Assembly (NCBI GenBank): GCA_964462125.1
Contig: CAYWXT010000007.1
Location: 1 to 46,473, forward strand
Direction: 5' to 3'
From: JAWLFY01 sp964462125
Lineage (GTDB): Bacteria; Planctomycetota; Planctomycetia; Pirellulales; Pirellulaceae
Length of the DNA: 46,473 bases
How positions within the stretch are numbered: the stretch's first letter is position 1; the number at the start of each line of letters is the position of its first letter. Shown in pieces: positions 15,461-22,758 of the stretch. The translations under genes and the position numbers were made by a program. Below the pieces are notes generated by a model, which was not told the origin of the DNA, ran no database searches, and saw only the letters and a program-made list of their open reading frames with translations.

Positions 15461-16477
15461 TTAGGCAGCGCGGCGGGCGAGTCGTTTCGCAACCCGCGGG
15501 GGCGGAGTTCGCCAGCGGCGATGCAGCCACCAGTACTGCTCCACCGACAACTCGATCGCTTCGGCCAGCCGATCGTTGTACCAGCGGGTCAGCTCGGTGA
15601 CCGATCGGCAAACGCCCTCCAGATCGTGCTCTGGGTCTGCCACCGCCACGCAGCCCGTTTCGAACTGCATCGGGCGCCCGTCGACCCGCCGCGTGTAGGC
15701 CACCATCATCGGTGCCGAGGCGCTCAGGGAGAACAGGGCGAGCGCCTTGTGGCACGAGGCGGGGACGCCGAGAAAATCGACCCAACAACCTTTGGGTCCC
15801 GCATGTTGGTCGGCCAAAATCGACAGCGTGCCGCCTTCCCGCAGGTGCCGCTCCACCAGCGGCGCGCAACCCTCCTTGTCGATCATCTCCTGGCCTTTGG
15901 CTTGGCGAAACCGCTCGATCCAGCCATGCAGGAAACGGTTGTCCAGTTTTCGCGCGATCGCCTTCGTCCTGCACCCCATCAGCCCCGTGACATATCCCCC
16001 GACTTCGAAATTGCCGTAGTGGCCGGTGACGATCACCGTCGGCCGCGGGCCGAGCAGTTGTGTCAACATCTGGTGGTTCCCCCGAAATCGGACGTGGCGA
16101 TGCCAATTGCAGCGATGCAAGCGGCGCTGCGCCCAGGCCACCTCGCATGCCATCAGCAGCAGGTGGTGCCACATCGCACGTTCCAACCGGCCGCGGGCGG
16201 CCAAGTCCGATTGGGGAAAAACCGCCTCCACATTCTCGCCGGTGACCTGGCGGCGGATACCGCAGCAGGCAACGATGAACCAGGCCAACGACCGACAGAT
16301 CCGATCCCCCATGTCCAACGGCAACGTTTGGATCGTCGCGACCAGCAGCCGGACCGTCAAATAAGCGACCAGGTCGATGCTGTCGCTGCGGATTGCGGCG
16401 ACCGGCTGCCGTACGCCGGCCAGCAGGCGGCGCAGCGGGCGGCGCTGAGACGGGGCGTTCGGAGAAGGTCGCTTCAT
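15461..16477 (-). CDS. lysophospholipid/lipid A acyltransferase (LpxL/HtrB family)
   Basis: The 338-residue protein starts at ATG 16477; the upstream extension to 16594 is not protein-like and would invade the divergent gene's region. An N-terminal hydrophobic helix (DLVAYLTVRLLVATIQTLPL) anchors it. The catalytic HX4E motif is GHYGNFE (His153, Glu158), and ILADQHAGPKGCWVDFLG is the family's second conserved block. The C terminus has QYWWLHRRWRTPPP, the usual LpxL-type end. It adds a secondary acyl chain to a lipid A-like or related lipid at the inner face of the cytoplasmic membrane, consistent with a planctomycete outer membrane. It is divergent from glmU and convergent with the GT2 gene. 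Confidence 0.88.
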   Translation of the reverse strand: MKRPSPNAPSQRRPLRRLLAGVRQPVAAIRSDSIDLVAYLTVRLLVATIQTLPLDMGDRICRSLAWFIVACCGIRRQVTGENVEAVFPQSDLAARGRLERAMWHHLLLMACEVAWAQRRLHRCNWHRHVRFRGNHQMLTQLLGPRPTVIVTGHYGNFEVGGYVTGLMGCRTKAIARKLDNRFLHGWIERFRQAKGQEMIDKEGCAPLVERHLREGGTLSILADQHAGPKGCWVDFLGVPASCHKALALFSLSASAPMMVAYTRRVDGRPMQFETGCVAVADPEHDLEGVCRSVTELTRWYNDRLAEAIELSVEQYWWLHRRWRTPPPRVAKRLARRAA

Positions 16478-16664
16478 CAATCTGGTACGAAATGAGGCGC
16501 AGTTTAAAAAAAACCAGCGACAGTCTCCCTGATTGAGGCGGGTTGCCGCCAGAGAGAATCTGCCCGCCTTGTTCGATCGACTCGAACACGACACGATTGT
16601 GTCTCGTCAGCCCCCAGCGGCCACTGGCAATTCACTCCCTTCCATGACTTCGGAACGAGATCCC

Positions 16665-17414
16665 ATGAGCGAACCCTGCGCCGTCATCTTGGCCGCCGGC
16701 AAGGGGACCCGGATGAAGAGCGATCTGCCCAAGGTGCTCTGCCCCGTGGTGGGGCGGCCGATGATCCATTTCGTGCTCGATGCGTTGCAGCAGGCGGGGA
16801 TCGGGCGGCATTTGGTGGTGGTCGGCTACGAGGCGGAGCGGGTCCGCGAGGCGCTCAGCGATCGCGGCGGCGAGATCGAGTTTGTGCTCCAGGGAGAACA
16901 GCTCGGCACGGGGCACGCGGTGCAGATGTGCCGGGAACGGCTCGATCCGCAATCGGGGCCGACCGCGGTGGTCGCCGGCGATTCGCCCCTGATTCAACCA
17001 TCGAGCCTCCGCGCCCTGCTCGATCGCTTCGCCGCCACCGAGCCGGCGCTGTTGCTGGGAACGCTGATCAAGGACGACCCGACCGGGCTGGGGAGGATCG
17101 TCCGCGATGAGTCGGGCGAGTTTTGCGGGATCGTCGAACAGAAGGACGCGACGCCCGAGCAGTTGGAAATACAGGAGGTCAACATGAGTACCTACCTGTT
17201 CCACACCCCCGACCTGCTGGAGTCACTCAGCCGGTTGAGCAACGACAACGCTCAGGGCGAGTACTACCTGACCGACTGTCCACAGCTGTTGCGCCAGGCG
17301 GGACGGCCGGTCGAGGCGGCTCCCTTGCTGCAACCGTGTGAATCCCTGTCGATCAACAATCCCGAGGAACTTCAGCTCGTCGACCAAACGATGCGGGCCA
17401 TGGGCTATGCGTGA
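16665..17414 (+). CDS. GlmU-like uridylyltransferase, N-terminal domain only
   Basis: The 249-residue protein has the sugar-nucleotidyltransferase signature AVILAAGKGTRMKSDLPKVL (residues 6-25), QGEQLGTGHAV, VVAGDSPLI and EVNMSTYLF. The start at ATG 16665 follows GGAACGAGA at a good distance; ATG 16644 is an alternative. Bifunctional GlmU has about 450 residues with a C-terminal left-handed beta-helix that acetylates glucosamine-1-phosphate. Here the protein stops after the pyrophosphorylase domain (EELQLVDQTMRAMGYA), so only UDP-GlcNAc formation is expected. The stop overlaps the prs start by 8 nt, as in the classical glmU-prs pair, so the two are translationally coupled. A separate acetyltransferase must exist elsewhere. 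Confidence 0.88.
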   Translation: MSEPCAVILAAGKGTRMKSDLPKVLCPVVGRPMIHFVLDALQQAGIGRHLVVVGYEAERVREALSDRGGEIEFVLQGEQLGTGHAVQMCRERLDPQSGPTAVVAGDSPLIQPSSLRALLDRFAATEPALLLGTLIKDDPTGLGRIVRDESGEFCGIVEQKDATPEQLEIQEVNMSTYLFHTPDLLESLSRLSNDNAQGEYYLTDCPQLLRQAGRPVEAAPLLQPCESLSINNPEELQLVDQTMRAMGYA

Positions 17415-18357
17415 ACTGAAGATCTTTAGCGGCCGGGCCAATCCCGAGCTGGCGAACAAGCTGTGCCGGCACCTGCACTTGGCCCCCGCCGAGATCACGC
17501 TGGGCCAGTTCCCCGACGGGGAGAACTACTGCAAGTTGGATGAGGACGTGCGGGGACGCGACGTGTTTTTGGTCCAGCCGACCTGTCCCCCGGTCAACGA
17601 TCACCTGATCGAACTGTTGACCATGATCGACTGCTGCAAACGGGCCAGCGCAGCGCGGATCACCGCCGTGATCCCCTATTACGGCTACGCTCGCCAGGAC
17701 CGCAAGGACGAGGGGCGGGTCCCGATCACGGCGAAGCTGGTCGCCAACCTGATCACCCGCGCCGGGGCTGATCGGGTGCTGACGATGGACCTGCATGCGG
17801 CCCAGATCCAGGGGTTCTTTGATGTCCCCGTCGACCACCTCTACGCCGCACCGGTGCTCAACGATCACTTCCTTCAGCGAGGCCTGACCGACGAGGAGAT
17901 CGTGGTGGTCAGCGCCGACGAGGGGAGCATCAAGCGGGCGGTCGGTCACGCCAAACGCCTCGGCGGCCCCCTGGCGATCATCGACAAGCGTCGCAGCAGC
18001 GCCTTGGAAACCCGCCAGAGCACCATCATTGGCGGTCCGGTCGAAGGCCGCATTGCGCTGATGTTCGACGACATGATCAGCACAGCCGGTTCGATCTGTG
18101 GTGCCGCCCGGTTGGTCAAGAAAGGGGGCGCCCGGGAGATCCACATCGCCTGCACCCATGGTGTCCTCTGCGGACCGGCGGTGCAGCGGCTCCGCGAGGC
18201 GCCGATCGACTCGATCACGGTCACCGACAGTATCCCCATCCCGCCAGAGAAACAGCTGCCGAATCTGGTTCAGCTCTCGGTCGCCCCTTTGCTGGCCGAA
18301 GCGATCAAGCGGATTCACCACGATCAATCGATCAGCGAGCTGTTCCGCGAACGGTGA
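17407..18357 (+). CDS. prs: ribose-phosphate pyrophosphokinase (PRPP synthetase)
   Basis: The 316-residue enzyme is full length. It starts at ATG 17407 inside the last codons of the uridylyltransferase (8-nt overlap). Signatures: IFSGRANPELA, QFPDGENYCKLDEDVRGRDV, the PRPP synthetase signature DLHAAQIQGFFDVPVDHLYA (from residue 128), and the PRPP loop DDMISTAGSICGAA (about residue 221). It makes PRPP from ribose-5-phosphate and ATP for purine, pyrimidine, NAD, His and Trp synthesis in the cytoplasm. It ends upstream of a palindromic element at 18459-18502 and a convergent gene. Confidence 0.96.
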   Translation: MRELKIFSGRANPELANKLCRHLHLAPAEITLGQFPDGENYCKLDEDVRGRDVFLVQPTCPPVNDHLIELLTMIDCCKRASAARITAVIPYYGYARQDRKDEGRVPITAKLVANLITRAGADRVLTMDLHAAQIQGFFDVPVDHLYAAPVLNDHFLQRGLTDEEIVVVSADEGSIKRAVGHAKRLGGPLAIIDKRRSSALETRQSTIIGGPVEGRIALMFDDMISTAGSICGAARLVKKGGAREIHIACTHGVLCGPAVQRLREAPIDSITVTDSIPIPPEKQLPNLVQLSVAPLLAEAIKRIHHDQSISELFRER

Positions 18358-18458
18358 ATCCCTGCGGGGTAAACGCGTCGGGCGCTGAGTTCGACGGTTC
18401 GGGGCGATTGACGGACGTGGGGCAAAAGGCTTGCTCGTGGGAAGGGAGTTGCGAAATG

Positions 18459-18502
18459 CGGTGCTAGGGCCGTTACTCGCCGGCGGCGCACGGCTAGTGC
18501 CG
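18459..18502. repeat. REP-like imperfect palindrome, possible bidirectional terminator
   Basis: CGGTGCTAGGGCCGT (18459-18473) and ACGGCTAGTGCCG (18490-18502) form an imperfect stem around a GC-rich loop, in the 184-bp gap between convergent prs and the HEAT-like gene. The CGG-GCTAG-CCG core is palindromic. I recall similar elements in Rhodopirellula-type genomes, but could not check. Confidence 0.5.
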
Positions 18503-18541
18503 TCGATTCAGGGGGCGGTGTGCTGCTTGCTTCTCGATGAT

Positions 18542-19501
18542 TCACCGGTCCTGGCGCGCTGTGCGGATCACTTCTGCCAGGTTTCTGGGTCGGTTTTGAA
18601 CCGGTGGCAGGCTTTTCGATGGCGGCAGTGTTGGTCCAGTGTCAGATTCCAACGGCCCGATCGAGGACGCGGGAATGACGGCCGCTTGACCTGTCGGTGG
18701 GTTGTTTGGGGAGGCGGGGATCGCGGGGTACTCGGGCCGTTCTTGGTCGCTGACGTCCCCGGGGGGCAAACATTGCTGGCAGTGTGCCAGCGCCGCTTCG
18801 GCTTGGATTCGCACGCGGGGCGACAGTTCGCCGGGATTCCCATCGCGGTGACTTCCTTCGACGCAGACCTGCAGCGCGTCGGCGATGGCCTTGGTACAGA
18901 CCGGAAGGGTGGTCAGTGTGCGTGCCGCGTCGTAGCGGACACATTCGGAGGGGTCGGTGCGGAGGGCGGCGACCAGCGCCTTCTCGGCCTCGGGGTGGTA
19001 ACGGACGTCGACACCTTGCAGTTCACGGATCGCCGTTTGACGCTTGGGCGCCTCCAGCGCGGCGGCCTTGATCTGGGCGGCGGTCCCCGACGGACCCGCC
19101 TGGGCCTGCTCCTCGGGGTGGGGTGTCTTTTCAGCTGGGACCATGCCGCCGGTGATGTCGCTCAGCGGCTTCCGAAGCCCGGATAGAAGTTGACAAAGGG
19201 GCGACCTTTTCAGCTTTGTATGAATCCCCTGCCGCGCCGAGGAAAGCGTCTTGAGCATCGACGCGCCTTGAGTTGATGCGGGGTTGGCGGCACCCGCTGA
19301 CGGTGTGACACCGGCCGCTGCTGGTGCCGGCAAGCTTTCGACATCCGACGGAGGGTCGGCAGAATCTTGCGCGAAGCCGGGTACGGTCTGGCTGCAAATC
19401 CAGAGGGAAAGGCACGTGGCAAGGCGCAAAGCTCGACCCCTCGGCACCCGCGTCCCCCGTGCGGTCGTACGGGACCAACCGGTGTCTGTTGCTCGGCCCA
19501 T
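18542..19501 (-). CDS. secreted HEAT-repeat-like protein
   Basis: The 319-residue protein starts at ATG 19501 with GGAG 8 nt upstream. An N-terminal Arg-rich region and hydrophobic core (LRLATCLSLWICSQTVPGFA, then QDS) form an export signal. A Pro/Ala-rich linker follows (about residues 45-80). The central part at about residues 145-235 contains HEAT-type helices: AIRELQGVDVRYHPEAEKAL, VAALRTDPSECVRYDAARTL, and SPRVRIQAEAALAHCQQCL. The tail is Pro/Ser-rich and disordered. HEAT solenoids bind protein partners; no enzyme motif is present. It is divergent from an outer-membrane protein gene across 170 bp, so the two may be co-regulated. Confidence 0.75.
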   Translation of the reverse strand: MGRATDTGWSRTTARGTRVPRGRALRLATCLSLWICSQTVPGFAQDSADPPSDVESLPAPAAAGVTPSAGAANPASTQGASMLKTLSSARQGIHTKLKRSPLCQLLSGLRKPLSDITGGMVPAEKTPHPEEQAQAGPSGTAAQIKAAALEAPKRQTAIRELQGVDVRYHPEAEKALVAALRTDPSECVRYDAARTLTTLPVCTKAIADALQVCVEGSHRDGNPGELSPRVRIQAEAALAHCQQCLPPGDVSDQERPEYPAIPASPNNPPTGQAAVIPASSIGPLESDTGPTLPPSKSLPPVQNRPRNLAEVIRTARQDR

Positions 19502-19671
19502 GCACGCTTCTCCGTCATCCTGTCATTGGTCGTTGGTTGGCTTCGGAGTTACTGCAGCCTGTCGCCTGGCGTCAAGGTCGTCATCGATCAGGCTTGAATC
19601 GGGCGGACGGATTTCTCTACAAGCGGGTTGCCCCAACTGCCCCCCCGCCGGTCTCTCGCTCGTCACCGATC

Positions 19672-20946
19672 ATGCGACTACCACTGCCGCCACCGCTGAT
19701 CGTTGTGCCGTTGGTATGGTTGGTTGTTGGTGTCCTCGTGGCGGAGGAACCCGAGATTCGGTTGCTGAGCGATTCTCCTGGTGCGGAGGAGATACGTGGT
19801 GCGGAGGAGATACGTGGTGCGGAGGAGATACCTGGGGTGCAGGAGCGACCTGAGTTTCCCGAGGCGGCCTTGGAACGACTGGGAGATCGCGCGAGTGACA
19901 ACTCTGCATTGGGAACGAACCTTGACGACGGCTTGCTGGAGGCATGTGACTCATTTCTCTTTGAGGATGCGTCGTCGCCCCCACCTTCGGCGTGGGGGAT
20001 GTCCGGTGAGCACCGCGACCATGTGGGAGGTGTTGACCAGGGATTTGGGGCTCCCCGGTCACTTCCCGGGCGTTTCTACGATGTCTTGACCGAAGCGTTG
20101 TGCGAGTGCGACGACTGTTATCAACCTGAGTGGCGGTTGTTGGAGTCCGCCTCGTTTTGGGTCGATTCAGCGCGTCCACAAAATCGAGCGAGGCTCCGCT
20201 GGGACTATGGCCCTGGGATGATCTTGCCGGACCGCGCCGAATACTTTTGGGCCCGCGTTGGTGGTCGTGGTCCGGGTCCGCCCGCTGGGTCGCTAACGGT
20301 CGCCGAGCTCGATTACCACGAACTGAGCCAGTACACCGAAACGGCCCATGGAGGGTTTTCCGCGTTTGTCGTCACGCCGTACCGTTCGCTGGACATGCAA
20401 GACGCCGGCCATGCTGCCGGCTTTGGCGACGTTCAGGTCGGCACCAAGAGTCTGCTGCATGACACGCCGCTGCTGCAGATGACGATGCAAATGACGACGA
20501 CCATTCCATCGGCCAATTCAAGGAAAGGACTTGGCGTCGGCCACGTTTCGTTGGAGCCCGCGTTGTTGATTGGGTTGGCGCTGACCGATCGCGATTTTCT
20601 GCAAGCCCAGGCTGCCGAATGGATCCCGATCGGGGGCGACTCTGATTTTCAAGGGGCTCTGTTGCGGTGGGGCGTGGCCTGGAACCGCCGGCTGTGGCAG
20701 CGTGACCGGGATAACGTCTTGACGGCCAACCTCGACCTGGTCGGATGGTCGTTCCAGGACGGGGCGTTCACCGATCCGGTTTTGGGCCCGCAGTCGGCGA
20801 ACGACGAGACCTATCTGTACCTGGGGCCGGGCACACGGTTGCTGACGTGCGGCAAGTTCGAGTTCGGCGTCGGCGGAATCTTCGCCCTCACCAACCGGCA
20901 CTTCGCCCGCAGCGTGCTGCGCAGCGACGTGACGATGAGATACTAG
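19672..20946 (+). CDS. predicted outer-membrane beta-barrel protein
   Basis: The 424-residue protein starts at ATG 19672 with a signal peptide (LPLPPPLIVVPLVWLVVGVL, then VAEEPE). After it comes a small in-frame tandem repeat (GAEEIR twice plus GAEEIP). The body has alternating hydrophobic and polar strands with many Tyr, Trp and Gly, for example RARLRWDYGPGMILPDRAEY and GFSAFVVTPYRSLDM. It ends in an aromatic residue (SDVTMRY), the usual C-terminal signature of outer-membrane barrels. Function (porin, transporter or other) cannot be told. The frame is open for 348 bp upstream, but that part lies antisense to the HEAT gene and is not protein-like. The stop shares CTAG with the convergent DUF1622 gene. 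Confidence 0.7.
   Translation: MRLPLPPPLIVVPLVWLVVGVLVAEEPEIRLLSDSPGAEEIRGAEEIRGAEEIPGVQERPEFPEAALERLGDRASDNSALGTNLDDGLLEACDSFLFEDASSPPPSAWGMSGEHRDHVGGVDQGFGAPRSLPGRFYDVLTEALCECDDCYQPEWRLLESASFWVDSARPQNRARLRWDYGPGMILPDRAEYFWARVGGRGPGPPAGSLTVAELDYHELSQYTETAHGGFSAFVVTPYRSLDMQDAGHAAGFGDVQVGTKSLLHDTPLLQMTMQMTTTIPSANSRKGLGVGHVSLEPALLIGLALTDRDFLQAQAAEWIPIGGDSDFQGALLRWGVAWNRRLWQRDRDNVLTANLDLVGWSFQDGAFTDPVLGPQSANDETYLYLGPGTRLLTCGKFEFGVGGIFALTNRHFARSVLRSDVTMRY
19780..19833 (+). repeat. 18-bp tandem repeat, three copies, in frame
   Basis: The unit GGTGCGGAGGAGATACGT occurs at 19780-19797 and 19798-19815. A third copy with one change (CCT for CGT ending) is at 19816-19833, followed by a degenerate partial copy. 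It encodes Gly-Ala-Glu-Glu-Ile-Arg repeats just after the signal peptide of the outer-membrane protein. Near-identical copies suggest recent slippage. Confidence 0.9.
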
Positions 20947-21386
20947 GCTTCCGCATCGAGAGCCGTTCCCTTCTCTACCGACTCCGCGTGCTCGATCTCT
21001 TTCTGGAGCACGAAGTTCAGGCCGGTGCGGAGGACGATGATCGCGGCCAGTTGGCCGATTTCATTCCAGTCGGGTGCGATGGCGGTACGGAGAATATCAG
21101 CAGCGACCTGAAACTCCAGGGCGAGCACCAGCCAGCGTCCCAACTGAAGTCGGACCCCTTCCACCACCCGGACCGACGTGCCCGGTCGAAAGAAAGCCGC
21201 CAGGGCGCGGTAGGCAGCCTTCGCCGAAGCCAGCGCGATCAAAATCGCCGCACAAATCTGGATCGCGTAGACCAGATAGAGCATTGCATGTTCAAGGAAC
21301 GTGAAGTCAGCCGGCAGGTCTCCCGCCAGCGAAACCCCGAGGAGCGTGAGTGCGGTATCCGATGAATTCAGGACGAGTGCCAACAT
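20943..21386 (-). CDS. DUF1622 family membrane protein
   Basis: The 147-residue protein has three hydrophobic helices. It contains the conserved DUF1622 segment: VRLQLGRWLVLALEFQVAAD followed by ILRTAIAPDWNEIGQLAAII and VLRTGLNFVLQKEIEH. Function is unknown; the family consists of small inner-membrane proteins. The ATG at 21386 has no Shine-Dalgarno. Instead, the 18 nt directly before it form a 6-bp hairpin (GGCGTT/AACGCC). nadA lies 120 bp upstream on the same strand with a probable hairpin terminator between. The 3' end overlaps the outer-membrane protein gene by 4 bp. Confidence 0.88.
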   Translation of the reverse strand: MLALVLNSSDTALTLLGVSLAGDLPADFTFLEHAMLYLVYAIQICAAILIALASAKAAYRALAAFFRPGTSVRVVEGVRLQLGRWLVLALEFQVAADILRTAIAPDWNEIGQLAAIIVLRTGLNFVLQKEIEHAESVEKGTALDAEA

Positions 21387-21474
21387 GGCGTTTATCGTAA
21401 CGCCTTCTGTCGAGGATCATCAGCTCGGCAGCTTCTCCGCGGGCCCTCCGCTTTGTAACGGCACGTTTTCAGGC

Positions 21475-21495
21475 CGAGCCTCACACTCGGGCTCG
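21475..21495 (-). terminator. weak hairpin downstream of nadA
   Basis: CGAGCC (21475-21480) pairs with GGCTCG (21490-21495), starting 13 nt after the nadA stop on the minus strand. The stem is only 6 bp, with no clear T-run. Confidence 0.3.
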
Positions 21496-21507
21496 AGCTA
21501 GCTCCCG

Positions 21508-22659
21508 TCACTTGATCGCCAGCATTCGCTCCAACGCGATCAGGCTCCAGCGGCTGGTCTCTTCGTCGACGTCGATGCGATTGACGACTTGGCCGTCGCG
21601 AAGGTTTTCCAGGGTCCAGCAGAGGTGCGGCAGGTCGATGCGGTACATCGTCGCGCACATGCAGACGACCGGGCTCAAGAAGTGAATTTCCTGTTCGGGG
21701 TGTTCGGCCTTGAGCCGATTGACCAGGTGCAGTTCCGTTCCGATGGCCCACTTCGTCCCGGGGGGGCTGGAACGAACCGACTCGATGATCTTCCCGGTGC
21801 TGCCGCTGACGTCGGCGATGTCGTTGACCTCGCGAGGGCACTCGGGGTGGACCAGGATTTTGATTCCAGGATGTTGTTGACGGAATGCCTCGACGTGCTC
21901 GGCGCGAAACATCTGGTGGACGCTGCAGTGCCCTTTCCAGAGGATCACGCGGCTTTGCTCGATCGCTTTCTCGGTGTTGCCGCCGAGTTCGAGCTGGTAG
22001 GGATCCCAGACCGGCATTTGTTCCACCGGGATTCCCATCGCCAGCGCGGTGTTGCGGCCGAGGTGTTGATCGGGGAAGAAGAACACCCGTTCGCCTCGCT
22101 CAAACGCCCACTCCAGGACCGCCCGGGCGTTGCTGCTGGTGCAGACGATCCCGCCGTGGCGACCGCAGAAGGCTTTGAGGCTGGCAGCGCTGTTGATGTA
22201 GGTCACCGGGATGACGCGCTCGGTGTCGATCACCTCGGCCATGTCGTCCCAGGCGGCATCGACCTGGGCGATCGCTGCCATGTCGGCCATCGAACAGCCG
22301 GCGGCAAGGTCGGGAAGCAGCACGGGGATTCGGCGGCCGTCCCGCTCGGCGAGCTTTTCCGGTCGGTTGGCCAAAATGTCGGCGGTCTCGGCCATGAAGT
22401 GGACGCCGCAAAAGACGATCGTCTGGCACGATTCGCTCCCCGACGCCAGCTCGCTCAGTTTGTAGCTGTCGCCGCGAAGGTCCGCGTGGGCGATCACGTC
22501 GTCCTGCTGGTAATGGTGCCCGAGGATCAGCAGCGAGTCACCGAGTTGCTCGCGAACCGCTTCGATCCGCTCGTTGAGCACTTCGGGGGCGAGTGTTTTG
22601 TAGGGGGCGAGCGGGTGAATCGCTTCCACGTCCGCCGTTGCGGTGGGGAGGGACGCCAT
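21508..22659 (-). CDS. nadA: quinolinate synthase NadA
   Basis: The 383-residue enzyme starts at ATG 22659; a TTG at 22692 in frame would add 11 residues. It condenses iminoaspartate and dihydroxyacetone phosphate to quinolinate, using a [4Fe-4S] cluster. The three cluster cysteines are visible in FCGVHFMAETADILA, GGIVCTSSNARAVL and SPVVCMCATMYRID. The substrate-binding GHHYQQDDV, FFPDQHLGRNTA and HPECPREVND are also present. It is the first committed part of de novo NAD synthesis in the cytoplasm; nadB and nadC are not in the window. A good promoter (TATAAT at 22713-22718, minus strand) lies between it and the upstream unfamiliar gene on the same strand. Confidence 0.96.
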   Translation of the reverse strand: MASLPTATADVEAIHPLAPYKTLAPEVLNERIEAVREQLGDSLLILGHHYQQDDVIAHADLRGDSYKLSELASGSESCQTIVFCGVHFMAETADILANRPEKLAERDGRRIPVLLPDLAAGCSMADMAAIAQVDAAWDDMAEVIDTERVIPVTYINSAASLKAFCGRHGGIVCTSSNARAVLEWAFERGERVFFFPDQHLGRNTALAMGIPVEQMPVWDPYQLELGGNTEKAIEQSRVILWKGHCSVHQMFRAEHVEAFRQQHPGIKILVHPECPREVNDIADVSGSTGKIIESVRSSPPGTKWAIGTELHLVNRLKAEHPEQEIHFLSPVVCMCATMYRIDLPHLCWTLENLRDGQVVNRIDVDEETSRWSLIALERMLAIK

Positions 22660-22712
22660 ACTAGTCGGGGTGTTGTATACGTGACTGGTCAAAGTTTGAT
22701 CACTACATCGGC

Positions 22713-22740
22713 ATTATACTGGATGGGGCGTCGGTCGAAG
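22713..22740 (-). promoter_or_regulatory. candidate nadA promoter
   Basis: On the minus strand a perfect TATAAT lies at 22718-22713. An approximate -35 (TTCGAC, 15-bp spacer) lies at about 22739-22734. Transcription would begin near 22706, about 47 nt before the ATG at 22659. Confidence 0.5.
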
Positions 22741-22758
22741 AGCAGTCGTCGCAGGCGG

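Noticed and set aside
15377..16495. 372-codon plus-strand frame opposite the acyltransferase
   Set aside because: The minus strand carries the HX4E acyltransferase motif; the plus frame is a His/Gln/Arg-rich shadow and starts inside the repeat element.
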